A DNA stretch of 64,000 nt from positions 36,067 through 100,066 of the forward strand of contig JAEDDG010000003.1 in NCBI GenBank assembly GCA_016293865.1, in the 5' to 3' direction. Numbering within the stretch: the stretch's first letter is position 1; every line of letters begins with the position of its first letter. Source of the stretch: Oscillospiraceae bacterium (GTDB lineage Bacteria; Bacillota; Clostridia; Oscillospirales; Oscillospiraceae). Shown here piece by piece: positions 8,152 through 17,027 of this stretch. Position numbers and translations under genes: made by a program. The notes beneath the pieces are model-generated. The model was not told the DNA's origin. It did not search any database and saw only the letters and a program-made list of their open reading frames with translations.

Positions 8152-10533
8152 CTATTTGAGTTCGACTACGGTAACGCCGTTCTCCCCTTCGCCAAAACGG
8201 CCGAGCCGGAATGCCTTCACCTGCCTGTTTTTGCGCAGACTCTGCTGCACGGCGGCGCGCAGCACGCCGGTGCCCTTCCCGTGAATCACCGTCACCGTAT
8301 TCAGCCTGGCCATCTGCGCACCGTCAATATAGCGTTCCAGCACAGAAACTGCCTCCTCGGCATTCATGCCGCGCAGATCCAGCTCCGGACGCACGCTCTC
8401 CCGCAGTGCGCCGGATGACACGCCCACTGATGACGCGCTCTGCTTCGCGCGCCGCTCCGGCTTTGTCACGCGGACCTCATCCTGTCCGGCTGTCATATTC
8501 ATCGCCCCGGCCTGAAGCTGCAGCGTGCCGTCCGGGAGAACCGCCGTAACCACAGCCTTGACGCCCAGCGCCAGGATCTGAACCGTGTCGCCCTGCCGTG
8601 CAGGCCGCTCTGCCGGCGGAGGCACCGCCTCTTCATCGCGGAGGGCGTCCAGCCGCTCCTCCGTCTCATTGATGCTGCGGCGCAGAGCAGCCCGGGCATC
8701 ATTTACCCGCTGCCAGTCGTTCTCCTTCGCCGCGTTTTTACGCATACGGCCCAGCTCTTCAAATACATCGTCTGCGGCGGCGCGGGCTTCATCCAGAATC
8801 CGCCTCGCCTCACGTCTGGCAGTCTGAGCTGCCTTGTCCAGCGCAGCGTCTGCCTCCTGCTTTTCCTTCTCCGCAGCCGCGCGTGTCTCTTCCGCCCTGC
8901 GCAGCGCGCAGGCGGCCTCTTCCCGCTCATGCTCCGTCTGCTGACGGATACGTTCCAGATTTTCCAGCACCTCTTCAAAGCTGGCCGTGCCGGCGTCAAT
9001 CCGGCTGCGCGCGTCATCAATGATGACCTGCGGGACACCCAGCCGCGCGGAAATGGCAAACGCATTGCTCTTTCCCGGGATGCCGATCAGCAGGCGGTAG
9101 GTGGGCTGCAGCGTATCCACGTCAAATTCACAGGCGGCATTCTGCACGCCGCTCTGTGTCGTGGCATAGATTTTCAGCTCCGCATAATGGGTTGTGGCCG
9201 CCACCATGGCCCCGGCTTTTCTCGCATACTCAATAATCGAGATGGCCAGCGCGGCGCCCTCCACCGGATCCGTCCCCGCACCCAGCTCGTCAAACAGCAG
9301 CAGTGTGCCGGTTCCGCACTCCTGAAGAATCCCGGTAATATTCTTCATATGTGAGGAGAATGTGGACAGAGACTGCTCAATGGACTGCTCATCGCCGATA
9401 TCCACAAGGATTTTGCTGAAAACAGGCGTCTGACTGCCGTCACCGGCAGGGATATGCAGGCCGCACTGGGCCATTGCGCACAAAACGCCCACGGTTTTGA
9501 TGCTGACGGTTTTGCCGCCGGTATTGGGGCCGGTGATTACAAGCGTATCAAACTGGCCGCCCAGGCGCACGTCGATCGGCACAGCTGTTTTCACCGGCAG
9601 CAGCGGATGCCGCGCCCTGCGAAGATTCAAAACGCCGTCCTCCGCAATCACGGGCGCGCAGCAGTCCAGCTTGTAGGAAAGCCGGGCCTTGGCAAAAATC
9701 AGATCCAGCGCGGACAGTGCCATAAACGTGCTTGTGATGTCATCCTCACACGATGCGGCCTCAGCCGAAAGCTCCATCAAAATGCGCTCGATTTCATTTT
9801 TCTCTTTTGCCAGCAGCTCGCGGATTTCGTTATTCGACTCAACGACCGACATCGGTTCAACAAAGAGCGTGGCGCCGGATGACGAGATGTCGTGCACCAG
9901 GCCGGGAACCGACGACTTGAACTCCGCCTTCACAGGAACCACATAGCGGTCGTTGCGCATGGTGATGATCGGCTCCTGCAGGGCCTTTGCATAAGTCGCT
10001 GAGGAGATGATCTTCTGCAGAGACTGGCGGATCCTGTCGCCCGCAATCCGCATCTGCCGGCGGATGGCCGCAAGCTCGCGGCTGGCATTATCGGCGAGCT
10101 CGTCCTCGCCGATAATCGATTCCGTAATCCGGCTTTCCAGCGCCCGGTTCGGCCGGACCGAAGAAAAGAGATAGTCTATCGGGCTTCTGTACTGCCGGTC
10201 ACCGGAAGCATACGCGCACACGGCCCGGGCCGCGGCCAGCAGGCCGCCGATGTCCAGCAGCTCCCGGGTATTGAGCATGCCTCCGATTCTTGCCCTTGAC
10301 AGGGATGCGGATACATCCTTCACACCCGAGAAAGAAGGCGCACCCTTCACCGCCATCATATCTTTCGCCGCGGTTGTCTCCGACTGGCGGCGGCGGATTT
10401 CATAGACATCTTCTGCCGGAGTCAGTTTTTTTGCGGCATCTTTCGCCGGCTGGCTCACCGCTTCTGCGGCAAGCATATCCAGTACAGCCGGCAGCTGAAG
10501 AATATTCAGCGATTTTTCATATAATGTTGTCAT
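8152..10533 (-). CDS. mutS2: Endonuclease MutS2
   Basis: MutS-family ATPase without the mismatch-recognition domain. In Firmicutes MutS2 is linked to suppression of homologous recombination or to ribosome rescue. The 793-residue protein has the Walker A loop GPNTGGKTVSIKTVG at about residue 330, the Walker B region LLLFDELGAGTDPVEGA, a long coiled coil rich in E, R and A, and a C-terminal Smr domain with LDLRGMNAEEAV and the HGKGTG nuclease motif. It lies between ptsH and recO on the same strand, with 55 bases to recO. Confidence 0.97.
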   Translation of the reverse strand: MTTLYEKSLNILQLPAVLDMLAAEAVSQPAKDAAKKLTPAEDVYEIRRRQSETTAAKDMMAVKGAPSFSGVKDVSASLSRARIGGMLNTRELLDIGGLLAAARAVCAYASGDRQYRSPIDYLFSSVRPNRALESRITESIIGEDELADNASRELAAIRRQMRIAGDRIRQSLQKIISSATYAKALQEPIITMRNDRYVVPVKAEFKSSVPGLVHDISSSGATLFVEPMSVVESNNEIRELLAKEKNEIERILMELSAEAASCEDDITSTFMALSALDLIFAKARLSYKLDCCAPVIAEDGVLNLRRARHPLLPVKTAVPIDVRLGGQFDTLVITGPNTGGKTVSIKTVGVLCAMAQCGLHIPAGDGSQTPVFSKILVDIGDEQSIEQSLSTFSSHMKNITGILQECGTGTLLLFDELGAGTDPVEGAALAISIIEYARKAGAMVAATTHYAELKIYATTQSGVQNAACEFDVDTLQPTYRLLIGIPGKSNAFAISARLGVPQVIIDDARSRIDAGTASFEEVLENLERIRQQTEHEREEAACALRRAEETRAAAEKEKQEADAALDKAAQTARREARRILDEARAAADDVFEELGRMRKNAAKENDWQRVNDARAALRRSINETEERLDALRDEEAVPPPAERPARQGDTVQILALGVKAVVTAVLPDGTLQLQAGAMNMTAGQDEVRVTKPERRAKQSASSVGVSSGALRESVRPELDLRGMNAEEAVSVLERYIDGAQMARLNTVTVIHGKGTGVLRAAVQQSLRKNRQVKAFRLGRFGEGENGVTVVELK

Positions 10534-10588
10534 ATGTTCAAAGTCCTAAAATTTTCATTCAGTTCGCAGCGGGACAATATCCCGGCGC

Positions 10589-11341
10589 CTATATGCCGGA
10601 CACCCGTTTGTAGTATTCAAGCGCCTTTGAACGGTAATCCAGCTGTGCGGCTGCATATTTTTCACAGGCGCAGCCGAGATTGGCAAGCGCTGCGTTCCCA
10701 AGCGTGAAAGAGAAAACCTTTTTTGCCTCCGCCGTCAGGATATACCGCATGGCTTCCAGCGCGCCCTGCGTTAAATGCACGCAGTCCGGCTCCGTCTCCG
10801 GCTGCGCGCAGGCAGCGCAGCAGATCTCACCGGCAGACAGATGCAGCACAGGCTCCTGAACGTCCATCCTTCCGCAGATGCAGCAGCGCTCCAGTGCCGG
10901 CGCATACCCCGCGATTCCCATCAGGCGCAGCTCAAACGCCGGCTTGACAAGCGCCGGTTCCTTCTGCTTTTCACTGAGCGCAAAAAGGCTGTTCAGGCAC
11001 AGCGCCAGCGCTTCCGGTGCAGGCAGATTCTCCGCACACAGCAGCTCAAGCATTTCCGCAAAATAAGCACCCAGCGCCAAAAGCTCGACGCCGTCCCGCA
11101 GGCCCTCAAACAGCTCCAGGCTGCGGGCCTCTGTCAGCATCCAGCGGCCGTGTGTCTCCAGCAGCGTCATTTCCGAAAATGCCAGAAATTCCGTGGCCGC
11201 GGCAACCTTGCTCCCCCGGCGTCTGGCTCCCCGGGCGGTTACAGTCAGCTTTCCCTCGCCAGGCGTCAGAACAGTCAGGATCCGGCTGGATTCCTTATAT
11301 TTTACTTCACGCAGCACAAGGCCGGTGGTCGTTATGTACAT
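10589..11341 (-). CDS. recO: DNA repair protein RecO
   Basis: Recombination mediator that works with RecF and RecR to load RecA on SSB-coated single strands. The 250-residue protein has an N-terminal OB fold (TTGLVLREVKYKESSRILTV) and a zinc module made of CCICG and CCAAC at about residues 152-180. The ATG at 11341 has AGGAGG at good spacing; a second Met codon five codons upstream has no site. It belongs to the era-yqzL-recO block of Firmicutes. Confidence 0.96.
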   Translation of the reverse strand: MYITTTGLVLREVKYKESSRILTVLTPGEGKLTVTARGARRRGSKVAAATEFLAFSEMTLLETHGRWMLTEARSLELFEGLRDGVELLALGAYFAEMLELLCAENLPAPEALALCLNSLFALSEKQKEPALVKPAFELRLMGIAGYAPALERCCICGRMDVQEPVLHLSAGEICCAACAQPETEPDCVHLTQGALEAMRYILTAEAKKVFSFTLGNAALANLGCACEKYAAAQLDYRSKALEYYKRVSGI

Positions 11342-11368
11342 GGACGCCTCCTGCATGAGCCGCGGAGC

Positions 11369-11479
11369 TCATGCCGTTTTGGTCGTTTCCTGCTCTTCAT
11401 GCCGGAGCCGGCAGAAAAGCAGGTAACAGAGAATATCGCCTGTTTCCGTAAAAAGATTCCATACGTCATCGGCAGTCAT
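11369..11479 (-). CDS. yqzL: YqzL family small protein
   Basis: A 36-residue ORF between era and recO reads MTADDVWNLFTETGDILCYL and continues LFCRLRHEEQ. The pattern VWxLFxxTGxIxxYLL is that of the YqzL family, which occupies exactly this place in Bacillus and many Clostridia. A GGGGAGG ribosome binding site precedes the ATG at 11479. The function of the family is unknown. It is shorter than usual gene-calling limits and easy to miss. Confidence 0.85.
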   Translation of the reverse strand: MTADDVWNLFTETGDILCYLLFCRLRHEEQETTKTA

Positions 11480-11546
11480 AAGCTCATCCTCCCCGATGTG
11501 CTTATTCTGTGCCGCTGCCGCTTGTCTATGAGCGGTAAATCCAGCC

Positions 11547-12434
11547 TTATTCCGAAAAGCCGAAATTGCGCAGCTGTGCGGTGCTGTCCCGCCAGTTTTC
11601 CTTGACCTTCACCCAGGTCTGCAGATAAACCGGACTACCCATAAACGTCTCAATATCCCTGCGCGCCAGTGCGCCGACTTTGCGCAGCATATCCCCATGT
11701 TTTCCGATGATAATCCCCTTATGGCTCTCCTTTTCGCAGAAAATTGTGACATCAAGATCAATCATCCCGTTTTCCCGCTGGGAAAACTTTGTCACTTCCA
11801 CCGCAGTTCCGTGCGGAATTTCGCGCTCCAGACAAATCAGCAGCTTTTCGCGCACAATTTCAGCCACGATCTGCCGCTCCGGCTGGTCGGTGATCATATC
11901 CTCAGGGAAGAGGGCGGGTCCTTCCGCCGCAAACTTTGAAAACTCGTCCAGCAGTTCCTGTGTCCCCTCGCCGGTTTTTGCACTGATGGGCACAACGGCC
12001 TCAAACTCATGTGCCGCCGTATAGCAGGCGATTACCTGAAGGAGCTGTTCTTTTCTGACTGTGTCGATTTTGTTGATGACCAGCACAGCCGGCACGCCGG
12101 CGGATTGGATCCGCTCGATCAGAAGGCGCTCCTGCGTGCCGATTTCCGGCACCGGCTCCACAAGCAGAGCCACGGCGTCCACATCTGCGACGCTTTCCTC
12201 AACCACCTTGACCATATAGTCGCCCAGGCGGTTGCGCGCTTTGTGAAAGCCGGGCGTATCCAGCAGAACCAGCTGCGTGTCTCCCCGGTTGACAATCGCA
12301 AATATCCGATTGCGGGTGGTCTGGGGCTTATCGGTAACGATAGCAATTTTCTCGCCGACCAGTGTATTGGTCAGTGTGGATTTCCCGACATTCGGTTTTC
12401 CCGCGATGGTGATCATCGCTGTTTTGGTGATCAT
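11547..12434 (-). CDS. era: GTPase Era
   Basis: Essential GTPase that binds the 3' end of 16S rRNA during 30S assembly. The 295-residue protein shows G1 AGKPNVGKSTLTN, G3 DTPGFHK, G4 NKID, and a C-terminal KH domain with IIGKHGDMLRKVG. It is followed by yqzL and recO. The dgkA and cdd genes that sit between ybeY and era in Bacillus are absent here, and ybeY is only 10 bases away. Confidence 0.98.
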   Translation of the reverse strand: MITKTAMITIAGKPNVGKSTLTNTLVGEKIAIVTDKPQTTRNRIFAIVNRGDTQLVLLDTPGFHKARNRLGDYMVKVVEESVADVDAVALLVEPVPEIGTQERLLIERIQSAGVPAVLVINKIDTVRKEQLLQVIACYTAAHEFEAVVPISAKTGEGTQELLDEFSKFAAEGPALFPEDMITDQPERQIVAEIVREKLLICLEREIPHGTAVEVTKFSQRENGMIDLDVTIFCEKESHKGIIIGKHGDMLRKVGALARRDIETFMGSPVYLQTWVKVKENWRDSTAQLRNFGFSE

Positions 12435-12444
12435 AAACGAATCA

Positions 12445-12939
12445 TTATCTCCTGTTCATTTTCATCAAAGCCATTACGGCCTTTTCCTTGGCGCGCATCC
12501 GGCGCTTTTCCGGACCCTCATCCATATGGTCATAGCCCAGAAGGTGCAGTACGGAATGGGCGGTCAGATACGCCATCTCGTGCTTCAGGGAATGGCCGAA
12601 TTCCTGCGCCTGCGCCGCCGCCCGTTCCTGAGAAAGGACCATATCGCCCAGCGGCAGGCAGCCGCTGTCCGGATCCGCCTGAACCGCATCCGGATCAAAA
12701 TGCTCCGGAACCAGCTCCTGCGCAGGGAAAGACAGCACATCCGTCGGCTTGTCCACCTGCCGGAACTGCCTGTTCAATTCGTGGATATGCACATCGTCCG
12801 TCACCAGAATGTTCACTTCACACGGAACATGAATCCGCTCGGCCGCCAGGACTGTATTCACCGTACGGCGCAGCGTACGGCGCATCCAAAAGCCGCATTT
12901 ACAGTCTTCACACCGGATAAGAATTCTGTTTTTTGCCAT
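12445..12939 (-). CDS. ybeY: Endoribonuclease YbeY
   Basis: Metal-dependent RNase for 16S rRNA 3' end processing and ribosome quality control. The 164-residue protein has the zinc-binding HxxxHxxxxxH signature in HSVLHLLGYDHMDEG. It is placed between phoH and era with gaps of 3 and 10 bases, as in most Firmicutes. Confidence 0.97.
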   Translation of the reverse strand: MAKNRILIRCEDCKCGFWMRRTLRRTVNTVLAAERIHVPCEVNILVTDDVHIHELNRQFRQVDKPTDVLSFPAQELVPEHFDPDAVQADPDSGCLPLGDMVLSQERAAAQAQEFGHSLKHEMAYLTAHSVLHLLGYDHMDEGPEKRRMRAKEKAVMALMKMNRR

Positions 12940-12942
12940 AGA

Positions 12943-13938
12943 TCAGCGTCTCCTTCCTGCGTTTTTCTGCCCGGTCTGGGCATTTTTCCTGTCCTCATAT
13001 GCTTCATAAGCTGCAATAATCCGCTGGACCAGCACATGGCGCACAACGTCTGCGCCGGTCAGCGTACAGATTGACACATCATCCACCCCGTCCAGAACGC
13101 GCATGGCTTCCTTCAGCCCGCTGGTCTTGTCCGCCGGCAGGTCAATCTGCGTCACGTCGCCGGTAATCACAATTTTTGAGCCGAATCCCAAACGGGTCAG
13201 AAACATTTTCATCTGTTCGCGGGAGGTATTCTGCGCCTCATCCAGAATGATGAAAGAGTCGTCCAGTGTGCGTCCGCGCATATAGGCCAGCGGCGCCACC
13301 TCAATATTCCCCCGCTCCAGATACTTATTATATGTCTCTGCGCCCAGCATATCAAACAGCGCGTCATACAGCGGGCGCAGGTAGGGGTCAACCTTGCTCT
13401 GCAGGTCGCCCGGCAGGAAGCCGAGCCGCTCGCCCGCCTCAACAGCCGGACGGGTCAGAATAATACGGTTCACAGCCTTTTCCCGGAACGCGCACACAGC
13501 CGCCGCCACCGCAAGGTATGTTTTTCCCGTGCCGGCCGGTCCGATGCCCAGTGTAACCGTGTTGTTCATAATGGCCTCGACATATTTTTTCTGACCAAGT
13601 GTCTTGGCCTTGATCGGACGGCCTTTGGCCGTCACGCAGATCACATCCCGCGTCAGTTCGCCGATCCGGCCCTCCTGCCCGTCACGTACCAGGCCCAGAA
13701 TATAGCGCACTGTCTGCGCGTCTATTGTCTCGCCCTTTGCGGCAAGATTCAAAAGCCCCTCCACTGTTTTTTCCGCATGGAGAACATCCTCCGCTTCCCC
13801 GGCGATTTTCAGTTCGGAATCCCGGTCAGTGATCCGTACACCAAGTTCGCTTTCGATCAGCTTCATGTTTTCATCAAAGGATCCGAACACATTGATGATA
13901 TGCTCCATGCGGTCCACGCTAATGCTTTTTTCGATCAT
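12943..13938 (-). CDS. phoH: PhoH family ATPase
   Basis: P-loop ATPase related to the N-terminal half of helicases and associated with YbeY in RNA metabolism; its exact substrate is not settled. The 331-residue protein has an N-terminal KH-like region and the ATPase core with GPAGTGKTYLA (Walker A) and FIILDEAQN (Walker B). Its ATG overlaps the yqfD stop by four bases (ATGA), so the two are coupled. Confidence 0.95.
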   Translation of the reverse strand: MIEKSISVDRMEHIINVFGSFDENMKLIESELGVRITDRDSELKIAGEAEDVLHAEKTVEGLLNLAAKGETIDAQTVRYILGLVRDGQEGRIGELTRDVICVTAKGRPIKAKTLGQKKYVEAIMNNTVTLGIGPAGTGKTYLAVAAAVCAFREKAVNRIILTRPAVEAGERLGFLPGDLQSKVDPYLRPLYDALFDMLGAETYNKYLERGNIEVAPLAYMRGRTLDDSFIILDEAQNTSREQMKMFLTRLGFGSKIVITGDVTQIDLPADKTSGLKEAMRVLDGVDDVSICTLTGADVVRHVLVQRIIAAYEAYEDRKNAQTGQKNAGRRR

Positions 13939-15158
13939 TCGTTTTCGTCCTCTTTATCTTCCGGGCTCCGGGCGGCAAGCTCATCCTGCGTCATCACGCG
14001 CGTCTGTCCGATTTCCTCCTCACACTCGGCACGCAGAATCACTGTGACCGTCCCGTTTCCGCTTTGTGTTGAAAAATCTGTGGATACAATCTGTCCGTTT
14101 TCTCCGATTTCCGTCTGAAGGCACTGCGTCAGACGGCGCTGCAGGAGACTGACAGCATCCGCTTCCGGTATCTGCGTTTCCTCCAGAACTGACGCAAAAA
14201 TTTCCGTCTTCTCTGTCCGGACCGGCAGCACGCTGCCTAAAAAAGACAAATCTTTTCTATTTATAATTTTATCATACTCCGCAGTAAAAATACCAGAGTC
14301 AAAATACAAATTCAGCCTGTTTTTTCCGAAAATCAAGGCATTTTTTGACCGCGCTTCTGTGCCCGGCGTCCGCAGGCGTGCATTGACCGGCATAACAGCG
14401 GACATTGTATACCACGTGCGCGCACGGATCTGCGCCTGTGCATGCACATAACGGGTTCCGGAGGATATGCTGTCCATCTGTCCCGTCACCAGAATATCGC
14501 CCGCCTGCACCGTATCCCCCACCGCGGCCGCAGCGGCACCGCTGCGCACGGTCATGCTGCTGATGACGCCGGATTTTCCGGCGCAGATGACAGCCGGCGT
14601 GCTTTCATCCGCAATTTCCGGCGCAGGCGTCTCCTCGCGCACCATAACCTGCGCACGGCTTCCGGAGATATTGACGGCGATCCAGCTCAGGTCTGTCAGG
14701 CGCCGGAGCATCTCATTTGAAATACGGCTCTGGTTCACGGTCAGACGGCAGGCACCGATATGCACGCCCAGCTCCTCCAGCTGGGACAGTATCTCATCCG
14801 TACGCACGCCGGTATTGCCGCTGACTGTAATCTGCCAGATAAAAAGAGAGGAAAGCCACACGGCCAGAATGCAGATGACCACGCCGGCAAGCAGCACATA
14901 CCGTTTCCTGATTCTTTCCGTAAACGGCAGAACGCCGTAGATCCGCACGGCGCTTATCCTGGCGTCCAGACCGGTACAGACGCAGCGCAGCGCAGCAAGA
15001 TCCCTGCGGCGCACGCACAGCGTCAGTCCGTCCTCAGACAGCTGTACCTTCCGCAGCACAATCCCCGCCCCGGCGCAGGCATTCAGAATTTCCTCCGGGC
15101 AGGCGCACTCCACCCTGACAGATGCAAGCCCAAGAAAAAAAGCCAGAATTTTCTCCAT
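13935..15158 (-). CDS. yqfD: Sporulation protein YqfD
   Basis: Membrane protein of the YqfD family, needed for efficient sporulation in Bacillus; mechanism unknown. The 407-residue protein has an N-terminal domain, one strong membrane helix at about residue 91-113 (YVLLAGVVICILAVWLSSLF) and a large domain predicted outside the cytoplasm. It lies between yqfC and phoH in the conserved order and is three bases from yqfC. Confidence 0.92.
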   Translation of the reverse strand: MEKILAFFLGLASVRVECACPEEILNACAGAGIVLRKVQLSEDGLTLCVRRRDLAALRCVCTGLDARISAVRIYGVLPFTERIRKRYVLLAGVVICILAVWLSSLFIWQITVSGNTGVRTDEILSQLEELGVHIGACRLTVNQSRISNEMLRRLTDLSWIAVNISGSRAQVMVREETPAPEIADESTPAVICAGKSGVISSMTVRSGAAAAAVGDTVQAGDILVTGQMDSISSGTRYVHAQAQIRARTWYTMSAVMPVNARLRTPGTEARSKNALIFGKNRLNLYFDSGIFTAEYDKIINRKDLSFLGSVLPVRTEKTEIFASVLEETQIPEADAVSLLQRRLTQCLQTEIGENGQIVSTDFSTQSGNGTVTVILRAECEEEIGQTRVMTQDELAARSPEDKEDENE

Positions 15159-15161
15159 GTT

Positions 15162-15443
15162 CTATGCCTCATAAGCCACAGCGCAGATCATACCTGTAAT
15201 CAGAAGGTCGTCGCTGTTCATGGCCCGCAGCTCAAGGCAGCTTCCGGTTATGCGCACAGTCATCCTGCCGCAGCGCACGCAGATGCGCTCGCGGCCGTAC
15301 TCCGCAATTCCCCGGTGATTTTCAATCTGCACGCGGCTGCAGCCGGTAATGGTCACTCTGGAGGCGCCGGCCGCCTCTCCGGGAATGTCAAAAAACTCCG
15401 CCGCAAGCTCTGCAGCGGAGCGTCGGCCCGTCTTTTTTCTCAT
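15162..15443 (-). CDS. yqfC: Sporulation protein YqfC
   Basis: Small 93-residue protein of the YqfC family; in Bacillus the gene is part of the SigE regulon together with yqfD. The family pattern is seen in EFFDIPGEAAGASRVTITGC and in the later RMTVRITGSCLELRAMNSDD. The frame is open 22 codons upstream, but the ATG at 15443 has a GGAGG site and fits the family length. It begins the yqfC-yqfD-phoH-ybeY-era group on the minus strand and is divergent from ylbJ. Confidence 0.9.
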   Translation of the reverse strand: MRKKTGRRSAAELAAEFFDIPGEAAGASRVTITGCSRVQIENHRGIAEYGRERICVRCGRMTVRITGSCLELRAMNSDDLLITGMICAVAYEA

Positions 15444-15506
15444 TTTCACTGCCCTCCGTTCCACAGTATACCTATGCGATTTGCGGCAAGAATAGCCCTG
15501 CGCATG

Positions 15507-15514
15507 CATAGAAT
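15507..15514 (+). promoter_or_regulatory. Possible SigE-type -10 element for ylbJ
   Basis: CATAGAAT matches seven of eight positions of the SigE -10 consensus CATACAMT. It lies 22 bases before the ylbJ ATG, which would leave a short leader containing the ribosome binding site. No convincing -35 box was seen, so the call is weak. Confidence 0.35.
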
Positions 15515-15535
15515 TCTCCGGAAGGGGTGAATGCT

Positions 15536-16663
15536 ATGAATCAGACCCGACAGCAGGGCCATTTCCGTGACATTGTGATCTGCACGGGGCTGGCCGCCGC
15601 GGTTGTTCTTCTGGCGGTTTATCCGTCACAGGCCACCGCCGCAGCTGCAGACGCACTCGGGCTCTGCTGCCGCGTCATCATTCCTTCTCTTTTCCCGTAC
15701 TTTGTTCTGACCGGCATGCTGACGCGCGGCGCGCTGCCGCAGGTTCTGAGCAGACTTGCGCGTCCTGTGATGGGTCCTCTGTTCGGGGTCGGCGGCGCCG
15801 GCGCCGCTCCGCTGGTCCTGGGCCTCGTGGGCGGTTATCCGGTCGGCGCGCGGACCGTTGCGGAACTTTATGACAGCGGCAGCGTCTCAAAAGCCGAGGC
15901 AGAAAAACTTCTGGCCTTCTGCAACAATTCCGGCCCGGCTTTTATTTTCGGAGTGGCCGGCGCAGCCGTGCTGGAAAGCGGACGGCTGGCGCTGATTGTT
16001 TATCTGTCGCACATCGCCGGCGCCGTATGTACAGGGCTTCTTCTGCGCGGGCGGCGGGCAGATTGCACGCTGTCCGCGCCCGTACCTTCCCGGACATGCG
16101 TGCAAGGCAGCTTTTCCGAACGCTTTGTCGCCGCAGTCACCGGTTCATTCACTGCCGTGCTGAATGTCTGCGCCTTCATTTTGTTTTTTGCCGTCGCAGT
16201 CAAAATGACAACGCTCTTCTTTCCGGCAGACAGTCCGGCGTGCACATGGCTCCTGCGTCTGTACACAGGCGCCATGGAGCTCTCCAGCGGCATCTGGTCA
16301 CTGAAGGGCGCCAGCATCAGCAGTCCGCTGCTGGCTGCCGCCGCCGCGCTGATGCTGGGCTGGGGCGGACTGTCCGTTCACTGTCAGACGCTTGCCCTGA
16401 CTGCCGGACGCAGCCTGCGGATGCGCCGCTATTTCTGCGGAAAGCTGCTGCACGGGCTGCTGTCCGCCCTTTTTGCAGGCGCAGCCGCCCTTCTGTTCGC
16501 GCCGTTTCTCCAGCCTGCCAGGGACACGGCGGCGCTGCCCGTCTGGATCTGCCAGGCGCACGCCGTCACTCCGCTTCTGCCCGCGCTTTCCGCCGGTTTT
16601 CTGTGGGCGGCCGCACAGCTTCTCCTGTCTGTAAAAAATATTGTTGAAAAAAGAAAACGCTGA
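15536..16663 (+). CDS. ylbJ: Sporulation integral membrane protein YlbJ
   Basis: Polytopic membrane protein of the nucleoside-recognition (Gate) fold needed for spore cortex formation in Bacillus. The 375-residue protein has about eight hydrophobic segments and the family hallmarks VGGYPVGARTVAELY and LLAFCNNSGPAFIFG. The ATG at 15536 with AAGGGG eight bases upstream is preferred; an in-frame GTG at 15527 overlaps that site. It is divergent from yqfC, which is also a sporulation gene. Confidence 0.92.
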   Translation: MNQTRQQGHFRDIVICTGLAAAVVLLAVYPSQATAAAADALGLCCRVIIPSLFPYFVLTGMLTRGALPQVLSRLARPVMGPLFGVGGAGAAPLVLGLVGGYPVGARTVAELYDSGSVSKAEAEKLLAFCNNSGPAFIFGVAGAAVLESGRLALIVYLSHIAGAVCTGLLLRGRRADCTLSAPVPSRTCVQGSFSERFVAAVTGSFTAVLNVCAFILFFAVAVKMTTLFFPADSPACTWLLRLYTGAMELSSGIWSLKGASISSPLLAAAAALMLGWGGLSVHCQTLALTAGRSLRMRRYFCGKLLHGLLSALFAGAAALLFAPFLQPARDTAALPVWICQAHAVTPLLPALSAGFLWAAAQLLLSVKNIVEKRKR

Positions 16664-16787
16664 ATGTATAATCGCATCAGCGCAGGTATTTTCTCTGCGC
16701 CGGTCAGTCCGCCCTGATGGCGGCACATCCGACACGCTCCCCTGCAGACACGCGCCGGATAAGGCATTTGATGACGGAGGCGATGCT

Positions 16788-17021
16788 ATGCTGTTCGACA
16801 AGCAGATTGAACCATGCTGTGCATATTGTCAGCGCGGCACCCGGATCAGCGATGATGATGTAATCTGTGTCAGGCGCGGCATTGTACCGGCAGACGGAAA
16901 ATGCCGCAAATTTGTTTATGATCCGTTCCAGCGTGAGCCTGAACGGCCCGTCGTGCTCATGCCGGACAGAGATCATGCCGAAAGAATCAACCTGTCTCTG
17001 GATTCAACAACGAAAGGATGA
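16788..17021 (+). CDS. Small conserved Cys-rich protein, possible zinc ribbon
   Basis: A 77-residue soluble protein that starts MLFDKQIEPCCAYCQRGTRI and contains DVICVRRGIVPADGKCRKFVYDP. The four cysteines in a CxxC...C...C arrangement suggest a small zinc-binding fold. I have seen similar small proteins in Clostridia but know of no function. The frame is open upstream, but the ATG at 16788 follows GGAGG and matches the conserved start. Its stop overlaps the out-of-frame ATG in front of the antiporter gene, so the two are probably cotranscribed. Confidence 0.75.
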   Translation: MLFDKQIEPCCAYCQRGTRISDDDVICVRRGIVPADGKCRKFVYDPFQREPERPVVLMPDRDHAERINLSLDSTTKG

Positions 17022-17027
17022 CTCACG

